A stretch of DNA of 64,000 nucleotides from Paraburkholderia aromaticivorans (GCF_012689525.1 NZ_CP051516.1:3348001-3412000), one strand, 5' to 3'; numbered from the stretch's first letter, positions 27,017-40,051 are shown. Translations and numbers: made by a program. The notes: generated by a model not told the origin, from the sequence alone.

Positions 27017-27526
27017 TCAGCCAGCGACCTTCCCCGCCGTACCGCGAGCACCCTGCTCAGCCGAGACAACGCCTGCGCCCGCAGGCAGTTTCCACACCAG
27101 CGCGACACCCAGCAGGCTTTCGATCAGGTAGAACAGACTCGACACGCCATGCAGGATGCCGAAGCGCGTTGCATAAACCGAATGTCCGACATCGCTGCCC
27201 GCTTCGAGCGCGGCAATGCGCATTGCATTCATGAAAGGCTGCAACGCGAAGTAACCAACCAGCACGCATACCAGCATGCCGACGATCAGCCAGCGCAAGC
27301 GGCGATACGCATTGCTGCCGCGCCGAACCAGCAGGTTCGCGAGACCGAGCAGCAAAATGCCGCACACCGCACCCAGCACGCCTTCGATGCGGAACAGTTG
27401 CGCCGCCACCGCGCCGGCCGTCATCCGGTCGAGCGAGGTGAACAGCACGGGTGCGACGGCATAGCCGATAGTCAGCAGACTACCGACCCATACCACCGTC
27501 AATAAGCGGAAAAATCGATGCGGCAT
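27017..27526 (-). CDS. DUF4149 membrane protein
   Basis: This 169-residue inner-membrane protein has four hydrophobic helices; the family hallmarks are RLLTVVWVGSLLTIGYAVAPVLF at the N-terminus and HGVSSLFYLIESLLGVALVW near the end. The role is unknown. The ATG at 27526 starts just before the first helix; a TTG at 27550 overlaps the greA stop as TTGA, which would couple translation to greA, so the true start may be 8 codons earlier. Confidence 0.82.
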   Translation of the reverse strand: MPHRFFRLLTVVWVGSLLTIGYAVAPVLFTSLDRMTAGAVAAQLFRIEGVLGAVCGILLLGLANLLVRRGSNAYRRLRWLIVGMLVCVLVGYFALQPFMNAMRIAALEAGSDVGHSVYATRFGILHGVSSLFYLIESLLGVALVWKLPAGAGVVSAEQGARGTAGKVAG

Positions 27527-27546
27527 CAGGGACACCGGAGCCGCCT

Positions 27547-28023
27547 TCAAACGTAGCTAACCGCGATGATTTCGTATTCGCGCACGCCGCCCGGAGCCTG
27601 CACCGACGCAACGTCGCCTTCCGACTTGCCGATCAAGGCGCGCGCGATCGGCGAGCTGATCGAGATCAAACCGTGGTCGATGTCCGCTTCGTCGTCGCCG
27701 ACGATCTGATATTTGACCTTTGCACCCGAATCGAGGTCTTCGAGTTCGAGCGTCGCGCCGAACACCACGCGCCCGTCCGCTTCCACCGCGGCCGGATCGA
27801 TAACCTGCGCGCCTGCCAGCTTCGATTCGATTTCAGCGATCCGGCCTTCGATAAAGCCTTGCTTTTCCTTCGCCGCGTCGTATTCCGCGTTTTCCGACAG
27901 ATCGCCCTGGGCACGCGCTTCCGCGATCGAATTGATCACCGAAGGACGCTCAACCGATTTCAGGCGCTGCAATTCATCGCGCAACATTTCCGCGCCGCGC
28001 TTCGTCAATGGAACAGTGCTCAT
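27547..28023 (-). CDS. greA: Transcription elongation factor GreA
   Basis: This 158-residue protein has the GreA coiled-coil hairpin with its acidic tip ([20 protein letters not shown], where the D and E residues coordinate Mg2+ in the polymerase active site) and the C-terminal FKBP-like domain ([17 protein letters not shown]). It rescues backtracked RNA polymerase. It lies downstream of carB with a terminator-like structure ending 28 nt before its ATG. Confidence 0.96.
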   Translation of the reverse strand: MSTVPLTKRGAEMLRDELQRLKSVERPSVINSIAEARAQGDLSENAEYDAAKEKQGFIEGRIAEIESKLAGAQVIDPAAVEADGRVVFGATLELEDLDSGAKVKYQIVGDDEADIDHGLISISSPIARALIGKSEGDVASVQAPGGVREYEIIAVSYV

Positions 28024-28050
28024 AAACAACTCTATGCAAAAAACAGCCGT

Positions 28051-28145
28051 AAAAAAAATCACCGCGGTTAAGTGCATTCCGCGGGGGCCAGAGCGCCGAG
28101 CAAAGCCCGGCGCCAAGCACCTGCGGAACGCCGCTTAACCGCGGC
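28051..28145 (-). terminator. Large hairpin with T8 between carB and greA
   Basis: An 11-bp outer stem (28062-28072 with 28134-28144) encloses further paired segments, including TTCCGC with GCGGAA. On the minus strand it is followed by GTGA and eight T residues (A run 28051-28058). It can terminate carAB transcripts, or act as an attenuator in the greA leader because greA starts 28 nt later. Confidence 0.75.
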
Positions 28146-28174
28146 ACTTACATCTTGGACAGGTATTCGAAGCC

Positions 28175-31429
<3,255 letters not shown>

Positions 31430-31593
31430 AACGCTCTCGCTAATGTATTCCTGAATTCTTTCCGTCGGCGCGCGCCGCTGTGGCGTTGCGCGCGCTCTGC
31501 TCTGTCTGGTGCGGCTCGCCGCGCGTGCGCCGCTGTGCGTCGATTACGCGCGGCGCGGCGCGAGCCGTGCGCCGCCGAGACTTGGCTCCCGCT

Positions 31594-32748
31594 TTATGCC
31601 GCTGCGGTCTTGCCGGCCTTCTTCGTGTCCATCAACGCCGTGAAGCGGTCGAACAGATAGGCGATGTCATGCGGACCGGGCGACGCTTCCGGGTGACCCT
31701 GGAAGCAGAACGCCGGCTTGTCGGTCAGCGCGAAGCCCTGCAGCGTGCCGTCGAACAACGAGACGTGCGTGGCGCGAGCGTTGGCAGGCAGCGTGTCGGC
31801 ATCGACCGCGAAGCCGTGGTTCTGCGACGTGATCACTACGCGGCCATCGTCCAGATCTTTCACCGGATGGTTCGCGCCGTGGTGGCCGGTCTTCATCTTC
31901 ATGGTTTTGGCACCGACCGCGAGGCCCATGATCTGATGGCCGAGGCAGATGCCGAAGGTCGGAACGCCGCGCTCGATCAGCTCCTTCGTGGCGCGGATCG
32001 CGTAGTCGCACGGTTCCGGGTCGCCCGGGCCGTTCGACAGGAAGATGCCGTCCGGATTGAGTGCGAGCGCGTCAGCGGCGCTGGCTTGCGCCGGCAGCAC
32101 GGTGACGTGGCAGCCGCGTTCGGCCAGCATGCGCAGGATGTTGTATTTGACGCCGTAGTCGAACGCCACGACGCGGTACTTCGGCGCCTTCTGCGTGCCG
32201 TAGCCTTCGCCCAGACGCCATTCGGTCTGGGTCCACTCGTAGGTTTCCTTGGTCGACACGACCTTGGCGAGGTCCATGCCCGCGAGGCCCGGGAACGAGC
32301 GCGCGAGTTCGATCGCCTTGGCTTCGTCGTCCGAACCGGCGAGGATCGCGCCGTTCTGCGCGCCCTTGTCGCGCAGAACGCGAGTCAGCATGCGGGTGTC
32401 GAGACCGGCGATGGCGACCACGCCTTCGTCCTGCAGATATTGCGGGAGCGTGCGCTCCATGCGGAAGTTCGACGCGAGAACCGGCAGATCGCGAATGATC
32501 AGGCCGGCGGCATGGACTTTCGTAGCTTCGACGTCTTCGGCGTTCACGCCGACGTTACCGATATGCGGATACGTGAGGGTCACGATCTGGCGCGCGTAGC
32601 TCGGGTCAGTCAGGATTTCCTGATAGCCGGTGATAGCGGTGTTGAACACGACTTCGCCGATCGTATGCCCGGGGGCGCCGATCGAGTAACCACGAAAGAC
32701 CGTGCCGTCGGCGAGCGCGAGCAGAGCGGGAGAAAATGACGGCAACAC
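31594..32748 (-). CDS. carA: Carbamoyl phosphate synthase small subunit
   Basis: This 384-residue glutaminase subunit supplies ammonia to CarB. The N-terminal domain has [13 protein letters not shown] and [26 protein letters not shown]; the class I amidotransferase part has the nucleophile Cys in [10 protein letters not shown] and the His/Glu pair in [15 protein letters not shown]. The GTG at 32748 has AAGGAG 6 nt upstream, which decides the start; the frame is open a few codons more. It heads the carAB operon. Confidence 0.96.
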   Translation of the reverse strand: MLPSFSPALLALADGTVFRGYSIGAPGHTIGEVVFNTAITGYQEILTDPSYARQIVTLTYPHIGNVGVNAEDVEATKVHAAGLIIRDLPVLASNFRMERTLPQYLQDEGVVAIAGLDTRMLTRVLRDKGAQNGAILAGSDDEAKAIELARSFPGLAGMDLAKVVSTKETYEWTQTEWRLGEGYGTQKAPKYRVVAFDYGVKYNILRMLAERGCHVTVLPAQASAADALALNPDGIFLSNGPGDPEPCDYAIRATKELIERGVPTFGICLGHQIMGLAVGAKTMKMKTGHHGANHPVKDLDDGRVVITSQNHGFAVDADTLPANARATHVSLFDGTLQGFALTDKPAFCFQGHPEASPGPHDIAYLFDRFTALMDTKKAGKTAAA

Positions 32749-32785
32749 GGGAGACTCCTTGGGGAACACCCTGTTGCCGACCTGT

Positions 32786-32881
32786 CTATCCGACTGCGAG
32801 CCGCAGCGAAACGCATCGGGATGCGCGCGCAGACTCGCTCGCGAACTGCCGTTGACGTTGCAAGGGGCGCGATGGGTCCAT
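32786..32881 (-). CDS. Possible Arg-rich leader ORF upstream of carA
   Basis: An ATG at 32881 opens 31 codons ending at a TAG 37 bp before the carA start. Seven codons are Arg (including RPLQRQRQ and ARASR). carA leaders in some proteobacteria carry short ORFs or attenuators tied to arginine or pyrimidine. No ribosome binding site is seen and GC-rich DNA gives Arg codons by chance, so this is weak. Confidence 0.2.
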   Translation of the reverse strand: MDPSRPLQRQRQFASESARASRCVSLRLAVG

Positions 32882-33005
32882 TGTGTGGACGGATCGGCTG
32901 GGAACTGGGCCTTGGGCCCTGCTTGCTACGCCGGTGGCGCGCGGCGGATGAACGGTATGGGAGAGGTAGGCGCTAGGGTGCGGGTTGATAAGCTCAAACC
33001 TTGGA

Positions 33006-33034
33006 ATTATAGCGTGAAACTGCCCTTCTCTCCA
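33006..33034 (-). promoter_or_regulatory. Likely carAB promoter
   Basis: On the minus strand, TGGAGA (33034-33029) and a perfect TATAAT (33011-33006) are 17 bp apart. Transcription would start near 32999, giving a carA leader of about 250 nt. Confidence 0.6.
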
Positions 33035-33193
33035 AATCCGAGATGGTGAGCGCGCGAGGGGGAGCGCGCCTTGAAATCGCTCAAAGCCTTGCTGCGTCTT
33101 GGGTGCACGGCGCTCTGCGGCATTTTCAGGAGCGCGAATCGGGATAGCGTCGGCAGACAGGGCACGGCCGCCGAAGCGTCGTGCCATGCCGGT

Positions 33194-34435
33194 TCAAGCG
33201 TCCTGTTCTGCGTGGACTTCGGCCGGACGAACCAGCTTGCGGCCCGGCAAGACGTACCAGATTGCGCTCAGCACCTGCAGCGCGACCAGAATGCCCCACG
33301 CGGTCAGATGCGCGGCCGCCGGATAATGGCCGCCGCTCGCCGGCCATTGCGACAGCACCGCGCCGACGCCGATCTGGAAGCCGAAAATCAGCAGGAAGAT
33401 GATCAACGTCAGCGTGGTATTCACGCGGCCGATCATCTGCGCCGGGAAGTGCCGGGCCATGACCGCGTAGCTGAGAATACCGGTGCCGCCGAAGATCCCG
33501 TATGCCGCCCACAACAGGCCCGCGGGCAGCGGCGCCTTGAACATGATGAGCAACTGCGTCACGACGTACAGCGCCATGCCGATGCCGCAAAACGCATGGA
33601 GCGAGATGCCGCGCCGTTCGAGACTGCGCGCGGCCGCGCCGAAGCCCACGCAGCCGGCCATCATCGCGAAGCCGAGAATCGAGACAAGCGCGGCGGCTTC
33701 GCGCGGCTCGAAGCCTTGTACGTCACGCAGCCACGCGCCGACCCAAAGCGACTGCATCGCGTAGAAGACGCCTTGCGTAACGACCGAGAACGACGCGACC
33801 TTCCAGAACGCCGAGCTGCGCAAAATATGCAGCGTGCCTTTGAACTGGGCACCTAGACTCGCCTGATGATGCGATTCCTTCGTGTCCGGCGCGAGCGTCC
33901 ACTGCGCCAGTGCGACCAGCACGGTCAGCAAACCCAGCCCGACGCAGACCGCGCGCCAGCTGGCGAAGGTCAGCACCCACGTCAGCGGCGAGCCGACCAT
34001 CACGCCACCGAAGCCGCCGATCGCCATCACCAGTCCGTTCATCAGCGGCAGGCGCGCCGCGGCGAAGTGCTGCGCCAATGCCTTGAACGCAGCGCCAAGA
34101 CACACGGAAACGCCGACGCCGATCAGCAGTCGCCCCACCATCATCACGCCCACGCTTTGCGCGGCGCCGAACACCCCAATACCGAGCGCGGCAAATAGCA
34201 GCGTGACGGCCGTGACACGCCGCGCGCCGAAGTGATCGAGCAGGACACCAGCCGGAATCTGAGCGCCCGCGAAGCCGAGGAAATAGAGACTGGTGAGCAG
34301 GCCCAGATCGGCGGCCGACAAACCGAGATCGTGCGTAATGAACGGCGCAAAGCCGAGGTTGACGCCGCGGAACACGTAGGAGACGAAATAACCGGCGGAG
34401 AACAGCAAAAAGACGCGCAACTGGGTCGACGACAT
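33194..34435 (-). CDS. MFS transporter
   Basis: This 413-residue inner-membrane protein has twelve hydrophobic segments and major facilitator motifs: the loop 2-3 region reads GVLLDHFGARRVTAV (GxLaDrxGrkxxl type), and the start is FLLFSAGYFVSYVFRGVNLGFAPF. It resembles nitrate/sugar-phosphate-like and oxalate-like MFS carriers only in general pattern, so the substrate is unknown. The ATG at 34435 opens a normal MFS N-terminus. Confidence 0.85.
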   Translation of the reverse strand: MSSTQLRVFLLFSAGYFVSYVFRGVNLGFAPFITHDLGLSAADLGLLTSLYFLGFAGAQIPAGVLLDHFGARRVTAVTLLFAALGIGVFGAAQSVGVMMVGRLLIGVGVSVCLGAAFKALAQHFAAARLPLMNGLVMAIGGFGGVMVGSPLTWVLTFASWRAVCVGLGLLTVLVALAQWTLAPDTKESHHQASLGAQFKGTLHILRSSAFWKVASFSVVTQGVFYAMQSLWVGAWLRDVQGFEPREAAALVSILGFAMMAGCVGFGAAARSLERRGISLHAFCGIGMALYVVTQLLIMFKAPLPAGLLWAAYGIFGGTGILSYAVMARHFPAQMIGRVNTTLTLIIFLLIFGFQIGVGAVLSQWPASGGHYPAAAHLTAWGILVALQVLSAIWYVLPGRKLVRPAEVHAEQDA

Positions 34436-34523
34436 GAGCTTTGAGTTAGGCGGCTGGCCGAATGGGTTTGACCGAAGCACGAAAGATAAAGGAAAAGCGA
34501 CGGCTTTGCCCGAAATGATCTGC

Positions 34524-34559
34524 GGAATGAAAAACGCCGTCACCACAGGTGACGGCGTT
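34524..34559 (-). terminator. Terminator of mltD
   Basis: A perfect 12-bp stem, 34533-34544 with 34548-34559, loop ACA, is followed on the minus strand by TTTCATT. It lies 87 bp after the mltD stop. Confidence 0.75.
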
Positions 34560-34645
34560 GGAAAAAGCACGGTGCGTGATCGGAGCGCAATTCATGCGCT
34601 GCCCCCGCAACGCATGTGGTCACTACCGTGTGAGCCGCTATTGGT

Positions 34646-36340
34646 CTACTTACCCTTCTTCGCGCTGGCCGCGGTCTTCGGGTGGCTCTCTGCCGCAGCC
34701 TTCGACGCCTTGCTGGACGTGGAAGCCGACACCTTGGTCACCTTGCCATTGCTGGCGCTGGATGCCGTCGGCTTGCTGACCTTGCCTACCGGTTCAGACA
34801 CCTTCACCACCTCTGTCCGGCCACGACCCTTCTTCTTATCGTAGCGAGATTCACTTCTGGAGTCTGCGACGCGGGTGCCGATCTTCTCGACGCCGCCGCC
34901 TTGCACATCGGTCGCGATGCGTTCCGGACCCGGCTCGCTCGGCATGGCCTTGCCGACCGGCACGTGCAGCACGATCACCTGACCGCGCGAAACGCCGTCG
35001 CGATGCGTACGGTTCCATGCCTTCAGCTGGCCGACCGACACGTCGTAACGCACGGCGATGGCCGCCATCGACTGATTGCGGCGCACGCGAATCAGCATCT
35101 TGCGCGTATCGGGGACGTCGGGCTCCATGGCCAGTACCGCGCTTTCGGCGACGTCGGCGCTGATGTCCTCGTCGTCATCCGAACCGCGCGGCACCACGAT
35201 CGTGGAGCCGGGTTTCAAACGCATGCCGACCGGAATCTTGTTCACTTCCATCAGCGTGTCGGCGTCGACACCGATCTTCTGCGCGATCGCCGCGGGCGCC
35301 GCGCGTTCGGTGACCGTGTACGTGGTCCACGACGACAGCGAACCGGAGTAAGTCTTCAGATTGCGCTCGAAGGCGCTGGCGTTATCGAACGGCAGCAGGA
35401 TCTGCGGCTGCGTCGCGCCGAGAATCACCGGCTTCCTGAACGACGGGTTCAGCGAGCGGAATTCGTCTGCGGACAGATTCGAGAGCTTGGCGGCCATGTC
35501 CACGTCGATGTCGTGCGAGGTGGTCACCGTCACGAAATACGGGTGGTTCGGAATGCTCGGCAGCGCGAGCCCGTACATTTGCGGGTTCATCACGATGTTC
35601 TTGACCGCCTGCAGCTTCGGCACGTAGTTACGCGTCTCGTTCGGCATGCGCAGGCTGAGGTAGTCGGTGGGCAAGCCCGCCGCTTCGTTGCGCGCAATGG
35701 CGCGCTGCACGTTACCCTCGCCCCAGTTGTACGCCGCGAGCGCCAACTGCCAGTCGCCGAACATGTCATGCAGACGCGACAGATAGTCGAGCGCGGCGCT
35801 GGTCGACGCCAGCACGTCGCGGCGCTCGTCCTGCCACATGTTCTGCTTGAGGTTGTAGGTGCGCCCCGTGCCCGGCATGAACTGCCACATGCCGGCCGCC
35901 TTCGCCACCGACAACGCCTGCGGGCTATACGCCGATTCGATGAACGGCAGCAACGCGAGCTCGGTCGGCATATGGCGCGCTTCAAGCTCTTCGACGATGT
36001 GATACAGGTACTTCTGCGAGCGCTCGGTCATGCGCTGCACGTAGTCAGGCCGTTGCGCATACCAGCTGACCTGCATGTCGACGAGGTCGGTTTGCAGGTC
36101 CGGCATCTGGAAACCACGGCGAATACGGCCCCAAAGGTCGGCGTCGGCGCTTGTCAACTGAGTGACGGAGCCTTGATCGACGTTGATCGTCTCTTTGGCG
36201 GTGGCTGACTTGCGAAGGGCGTCTGCTACGGCTTGCTGACTGGCGGGGTTGGTTGCGGTGTTCGGAATACTCGTCGTCGGTCCCTGGCTCGCGCAGGCGG
36301 CGAGCGTCAGGACCAGCAACGCACTAAAGATAAATCGCAT
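34646..36340 (-). CDS. mltD: Membrane-bound lytic murein transglycosylase D
   Basis: This 564-residue outer-membrane lipoprotein (lipobox LTLAAC) cleaves murein glycan strands to 1,6-anhydro ends. The SLT/GH23 domain holds the catalytic Glu in LALLPFIESAYSPQALS, followed by AAGMWQFMPGTGR and ALAAYNWGEGNV. Two LysM modules follow (TYTVTERAAPAAIAQKIG and IRVRRNQSMAAIAVRYDVS). The last 80 residues are a Lys/Ser/Ala-rich tail with no known fold. The ATG at 36340 begins the signal peptide. It is monocistronic. Confidence 0.94.
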   Translation of the reverse strand: MRFIFSALLVLTLAACASQGPTTSIPNTATNPASQQAVADALRKSATAKETINVDQGSVTQLTSADADLWGRIRRGFQMPDLQTDLVDMQVSWYAQRPDYVQRMTERSQKYLYHIVEELEARHMPTELALLPFIESAYSPQALSVAKAAGMWQFMPGTGRTYNLKQNMWQDERRDVLASTSAALDYLSRLHDMFGDWQLALAAYNWGEGNVQRAIARNEAAGLPTDYLSLRMPNETRNYVPKLQAVKNIVMNPQMYGLALPSIPNHPYFVTVTTSHDIDVDMAAKLSNLSADEFRSLNPSFRKPVILGATQPQILLPFDNASAFERNLKTYSGSLSSWTTYTVTERAAPAAIAQKIGVDADTLMEVNKIPVGMRLKPGSTIVVPRGSDDDEDISADVAESAVLAMEPDVPDTRKMLIRVRRNQSMAAIAVRYDVSVGQLKAWNRTHRDGVSRGQVIVLHVPVGKAMPSEPGPERIATDVQGGGVEKIGTRVADSRSESRYDKKKGRGRTEVVKVSEPVGKVSKPTASSASNGKVTKVSASTSSKASKAAAESHPKTAASAKKGK

Positions 36341-36496
36341 GAAAATCTCGGCTTCCACAAGGGCTGGAATTTGCAGCCGATAGTACGAAACGGCAACGTT
36401 TACGTCAATCGGAAAATTACGAAAAAATCAAGTAAATCTTGGGCTTGGCGAATTTTTCCGATTCTTCGCGTGAGGATTGCCCTGCCTGGGGCCCGG

Positions 36497-37288
36497 TCAA
36501 CGGAAGCGGTTTTTCCATTCGCGCATCAAGGTAAAGGCCGTCAATCGATCCGGCACTTTCTCGTGCAGCTGCTCCTGCAGGTTCGCCTGAACGGTCGCAA
36601 CGCCGGCGCGCAAAAACGGATTCACGGCGCGTTCGTGGGCGATCGTGGTGGGCAGCGTCGGCACGTCGCGCGCGCGCAATTCGCTCGCTTTGTCCCGCCA
36701 GGCTTGCAGTTCGGCGTTGCCCGGCTCGCAGGCGAGCGCGAAGCGGATATTCGACAGCGTGTATTCGTGCGCGCAGTGAACCTCGGTCGCGCCGGGCAAG
36801 GCGGCCAGCGCATCCAGCGAGGCGAGCATCTGCTTCGGCGTGCCTTCGAACAGCCGGCCGCAACCGCAGGCGAACAGCGTGTCGCCGCAAAACACATGCG
36901 GCGTGCCTTGCGGGTCGGCCGGCTGGAAATAGGCGATGTGGCCGCTCGTGTGACCCGGCACGTCGAGCACGCTCAATTCGAGCGCGGGTGCAGCAATCGA
37001 CACGTGATCACCATTTTTCAGACGGTGCGTGAGATGCTCGATCGCTTCACCGGCGGGGCCGTAGACGGGCACGGCCTGGCCATTCAGCAGATCGGCCACC
37101 CCGCCGACGTGGTCTTGATGATGGTGCGTGAGTAAAATAGCGCTCAGCCGCCAACCCCGTTTCGCCAGATAGGCTTTTACGGGGGCGGCCTCACCCGGAT
37201 CGACGACTGCCGCGTGGTATCCGTCGGAAACGACCCAGATGTAATTGTCATCAAACGCCGGGACCGGTACGTACTCGAGCGCATTCAT
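36497..37288 (-). CDS. gloB: Hydroxyacylglutathione hydrolase (glyoxalase II)
   Basis: This 263-residue enzyme hydrolyses S-D-lactoylglutathione to glutathione and D-lactate, completing methylglyoxal detoxification. The metallo-beta-lactamase motif LTHHHQDHVGG binds two metals, with further ligands in DVPGHTSGHI, FCGDTLFACGCGRLFEGT and the glutathione-site lysine region. The start MNALEYVPVPAFDDNYIW is typical. It is divergent from the methyltransferase-rnhA-dnaQ genes, the same neighbourhood as in E. coli. Confidence 0.96.
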   Translation of the reverse strand: MNALEYVPVPAFDDNYIWVVSDGYHAAVVDPGEAAPVKAYLAKRGWRLSAILLTHHHQDHVGGVADLLNGQAVPVYGPAGEAIEHLTHRLKNGDHVSIAAPALELSVLDVPGHTSGHIAYFQPADPQGTPHVFCGDTLFACGCGRLFEGTPKQMLASLDALAALPGATEVHCAHEYTLSNIRFALACEPGNAELQAWRDKASELRARDVPTLPTTIAHERAVNPFLRAGVATVQANLQEQLHEKVPDRLTAFTLMREWKNRFR

Positions 37289-37307
37289 AGGCGACGCATT
37301 CTTTGAT

Positions 37308-38171
37308 ATGACTGACGGATCGATTATAGACTGGCCCGCCTGGACCGACTCGCCACCTGGCCGATACGTACTCGAGTGGGAGCAAACCCAGCTCGACCGC
37401 GTGGTGTCGGACGTGTTCGGTTACCATGCGCTGCAACTCGGCCTGCCGCAGCTCGACGCCTTGCGCGAGAACCGCATGCCATGCCGCGGGCTCGTGCTCG
37501 ACGCCGCGAGCGGAGCGAGCGCGCCGTATGCGTATCCGCGCGGCGCGGGGCGGGCCGGCAATGGCAATCGCAATGGTTCAGGCAACGGCGCGGCGCAAGA
37601 CGCACTCGCGGGTTTGCCGGCGCCAGATGGACGCAGCGCCGTCTGGTGCGACCTGCTGGACCTGCCGTTCGAAGCGCAAAGCGTCGATCTGATCGTGATG
37701 CCGCACACGCTGGAATTCACGAGCGACCCGCACCGTCTGTTGCGCGAAGCCGAGCGCGTGTTGATGCCCGAAGGCCAGCTGATCATTCTCGGCTTCAATT
37801 CGTTGTCGCTGTGGGGCGCGCGGCAATCGGTCGGCAAGATGACCGGCCGGCCGTTCGTGCCGGCGGCCGTCGACCTGATCGCCTTCACGCGCCTGAAAGA
37901 CTGGATCAAGCTGCTAGGCTTCGACCTTGAACGCGGGCGCTTCGGCTGCTATCGTCCGCCGCTTGGCAGCGAACAATGGCTGTCCCGTTACGGTTTCATG
38001 GAGGCCGCCGGCGACCGCTGGTGGCCGATTTTCGGCGCCACCTACATGATCAAGGCGATCAAGCGCGTGCGCGGCATGCGTCTCGTCGGCCCGCTGAAAG
38101 TGAAGAAACCCGTCCTCGCCGCGGGCCTCGCGCCCGCCGCCACACCGAATACACGTAACCACACTCAATGA
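37308..38171 (+). CDS. SAM-dependent methyltransferase (type 11)
   Basis: This 287-residue cytoplasmic protein has a class I methyltransferase core: [11 protein letters not shown], in place of the usual DxGxGxG, then the acidic [53 protein letters not shown] stretch that follows methyltransferase-11 order. A Gly/Asn-rich insertion lies near residues 80-105. The E. coli counterpart YafS sits in the same place between gloB and rnhA; its substrate is unknown. The ATG at 37308 avoids overlap with gloB. It overlaps rnhA by 4 bp. Confidence 0.85.
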   Translation: MTDGSIIDWPAWTDSPPGRYVLEWEQTQLDRVVSDVFGYHALQLGLPQLDALRENRMPCRGLVLDAASGASAPYAYPRGAGRAGNGNRNGSGNGAAQDALAGLPAPDGRSAVWCDLLDLPFEAQSVDLIVMPHTLEFTSDPHRLLREAERVLMPEGQLIILGFNSLSLWGARQSVGKMTGRPFVPAAVDLIAFTRLKDWIKLLGFDLERGRFGCYRPPLGSEQWLSRYGFMEAAGDRWWPIFGATYMIKAIKRVRGMRLVGPLKVKKPVLAAGLAPAATPNTRNHTQ

Positions 38172-38614
38172 CTTCCGATCTCATCGATATTTATACCGAC
38201 GGCGCCTGCAAAGGCAACCCCGGCCCCGGCGGCTGGGGCGCGTTGCTGCGCTTCGGCGACCAGGAAAAAGAACTGTTCGGCGGCGAAGCCAACACCACCA
38301 ACAACCGCATGGAGCTGATGGGCGTGATCGCCGCGCTCGAAGCGCTGAAGCGTCCCTGCAAAGCGGTCGTGCATACCGACTCGCAATATGTGCAAAAAGG
38401 CATCAGCGAATGGATCCACGGCTGGAAGAAGAAAGGCTGGATCACCGCCGCGAAGCAGCCGGTCAAGAACTCTGATTTGTGGAAGCGGCTCGATGCGCTC
38501 GTGGCGCAACACGACATCGAGTGGCGCTGGGTGCGCGGGCACAATGGCCACCCGGAAAACGAGCGCGCTGATCAGCTGGCCAATCGCGGCGTTGCGTCAC
38601 TCGCGCAGATGTAA
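38168..38614 (+). CDS. rnhA: Ribonuclease HI
   Basis: This 148-residue nuclease removes RNA from RNA-DNA hybrids. The four catalytic acids are in [19 protein letters not shown] (D), [10 protein letters not shown] (E), VVHTDSQYV (D) and [11 protein letters not shown] (D), with the active-site His in VRGHNGH. ATGA overlap with the methyltransferase suggests coupling. Confidence 0.97.
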   Translation: MTSDLIDIYTDGACKGNPGPGGWGALLRFGDQEKELFGGEANTTNNRMELMGVIAALEALKRPCKAVVHTDSQYVQKGISEWIHGWKKKGWITAAKQPVKNSDLWKRLDALVAQHDIEWRWVRGHNGHPENERADQLANRGVASLAQM

Positions 38615-38693
38615 TTCCTGCTGCGACGGCGCGCGCCCGCTGGCCGCGCGCCATCTTTTTTTGCTGCAATTATCTCAGGCAGGCTAATCCGAC

Positions 38694-39428
38694 ATGCGTC
38701 AACTCATCCTCGATACCGAAACCACCGGCCTGAATGCCCGCACCGGCGACCGGATCCTTGAACTCGGTTGCGTCGAAATGGTGAACCGCCGGCTTACGGG
38801 CAACAATCTGCACTTCTACATCAATCCAGAACGCGATAGCGATCCCGGCGCACTGGCTGTGCACGGACTGACCACCGAGTTCCTGCGCGACAAGCCGAAG
38901 TTCGCCGAGATCGCCGATCAGTTTCGCGACTTCATCCAGGACGCGGAACTGATCATCCACAACGCACCGTTCGATATCGGCTTTCTCGACGCCGAGTTCG
39001 CGTTGCTGGGTTTGCCGCAGGTAAAAACCTACTGCGGCGAAATCATCGACACGCTGGCGCGCGCCAAGCAGATATTCCCCGGCAAGCGCAATTCACTCGA
39101 CGCACTGTGCGATCGCTTCGGCATCAGCAACGCGCACCGCACGCTGCACGGCGCCCTGCTCGACTCGGAACTGCTCGCTGAGGTCTATCTGGCGATGACG
39201 CGCGGCCAGGAAAGCCTTGTCATCGACATGCTCGGCGAGTCGCACGCCGGTGGCGACGCGCATGCGCCGCGCGTGGCGATCAGTTCGCTCGATCTGATCG
39301 TGATCGCCGCCAGCGACGACGAGCTTGCCGCGCACCAGACGGTACTCGACGGTCTCGACAAGGCGATCAAGGGCACGAGCGTGTGGCGCCTCGAACCGGC
39401 GCCGGCTGCGGATGAGCAAACCGCTTAA
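38694..39428 (+). CDS. dnaQ: DNA polymerase III epsilon subunit (3'-5' proofreading)
   Basis: This 244-residue exonuclease proofreads for DNA polymerase III. Exo I is LILDTETTGLN, Exo II IIHNAPFDIGFLDAEF and Exo III LHGALLDSELLAEVYL with the DEDDh His and Asp. The C-terminal 50 residues are the flexible alpha-subunit-binding tail. It follows rnhA by 79 bp in the same direction; in E. coli the two genes are divergent. Confidence 0.96.
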   Translation: MRQLILDTETTGLNARTGDRILELGCVEMVNRRLTGNNLHFYINPERDSDPGALAVHGLTTEFLRDKPKFAEIADQFRDFIQDAELIIHNAPFDIGFLDAEFALLGLPQVKTYCGEIIDTLARAKQIFPGKRNSLDALCDRFGISNAHRTLHGALLDSELLAEVYLAMTRGQESLVIDMLGESHAGGDAHAPRVAISSLDLIVIAASDDELAAHQTVLDGLDKAIKGTSVWRLEPAPAADEQTA

Positions 39429-39476
39429 AAAGTACTGGACGAGGCCGAAAATCCCTGACATAATCCGGCTCTCTTC

Positions 39477-39551
39477 GGGTGGTTAGCTCAGCGGTAGAGC
39501 ACTGCCTTCACACGGCAGGGGTCACTGGTTCGATCCCAGTACTACCCACCA
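39477..39551 (+). tRNA. tRNA-Val (anticodon CAC)
   Basis: A 75-nt cloverleaf: acceptor GGGTGGT pairs with ACTACCC (one G-T), D-arm TAGCTCAGCGGTAGAGCA, anticodon stem CTGCC/GGCAG with loop TTCACAC, T-arm CTGGTTCGATCCCAG, encoded CCA. CAC reads GTG (Val). Confidence 0.97.
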
Positions 39552-39580
39552 GAATTTTGGTGTGTCGATCACCGAAGACT

Positions 39581-39616
39581 AAAGGGCTCACGTAGAAATG
39601 CGTGAGCCCTTTTTCA
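39581..39616 (+). terminator. Terminator of tRNA-Val
   Basis: AAAGGGCTCACG (39581-39592) pairs with CGTGAGCCCTTT (39601-39612), followed by TTC. It stands 30 bp after the tRNA. Confidence 0.85.
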
Positions 39617-39812
39617 TTTCGCGGTTTGACTCATAGATCGGCGTGTGGAAACCGTACGGAATGCCAGGCAGATTCCAGCGCTCAACGTCCGGCTCGGTCA
39701 TCAACTCCGGATTTTCGTACGTTTGCGGCCGCCATATACTGCTGATATAGTTGGCATTCGGGCATTCGCCCCGTCCATTTTTCCACCTCATTCGACCATA
39801 GGGAGGCGCCAC
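39588..39812 (-). pseudogene. Possible gene remnant next to tRNA-Val
   Basis: A 74-codon minus-strand frame reads like real protein in its middle (ISSIWRPQTYENPELMTEPD and WNLPGIPYGFHTPIYES: few Arg/Ala runs, many aromatic and polar residues, unlike antisense frames of GC-rich DNA). Its end runs through the tRNA terminator, and I see no signal peptide, ribosome binding site or continuation upstream. It may be the tail of a decayed gene. I do not recognise the family. Confidence 0.3.
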
Positions 39813-40051
39813 ATGTTTGCAATGCGTATCGCCGTCCCCGGCATGGTCTCGCGAGCGTTCTCGCGACCTTAATCTGTCCGATTAGGTCTCCGATTCGCCG
39901 TTCACGTGGTGTCGCCTGAATAAGGCACTCCGCGCAATTCCCAGACAGTCCGCAGTGCCATCGCCGATGTATTCCGGCGCCTTTCGACTGTCTCGTCCTT
40001 TCGCTTCTGACTGGAACCTCGGTGCGCTCATGCGCCACCGGGTCGTGGCAA
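39813..40051. other. Leader region of the first ABC exporter
   Basis: No gene is supported here. The last part presumably carries the promoter of the transporter; no clear -35/-10 pair or hairpin stands out. Confidence 0.3.
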
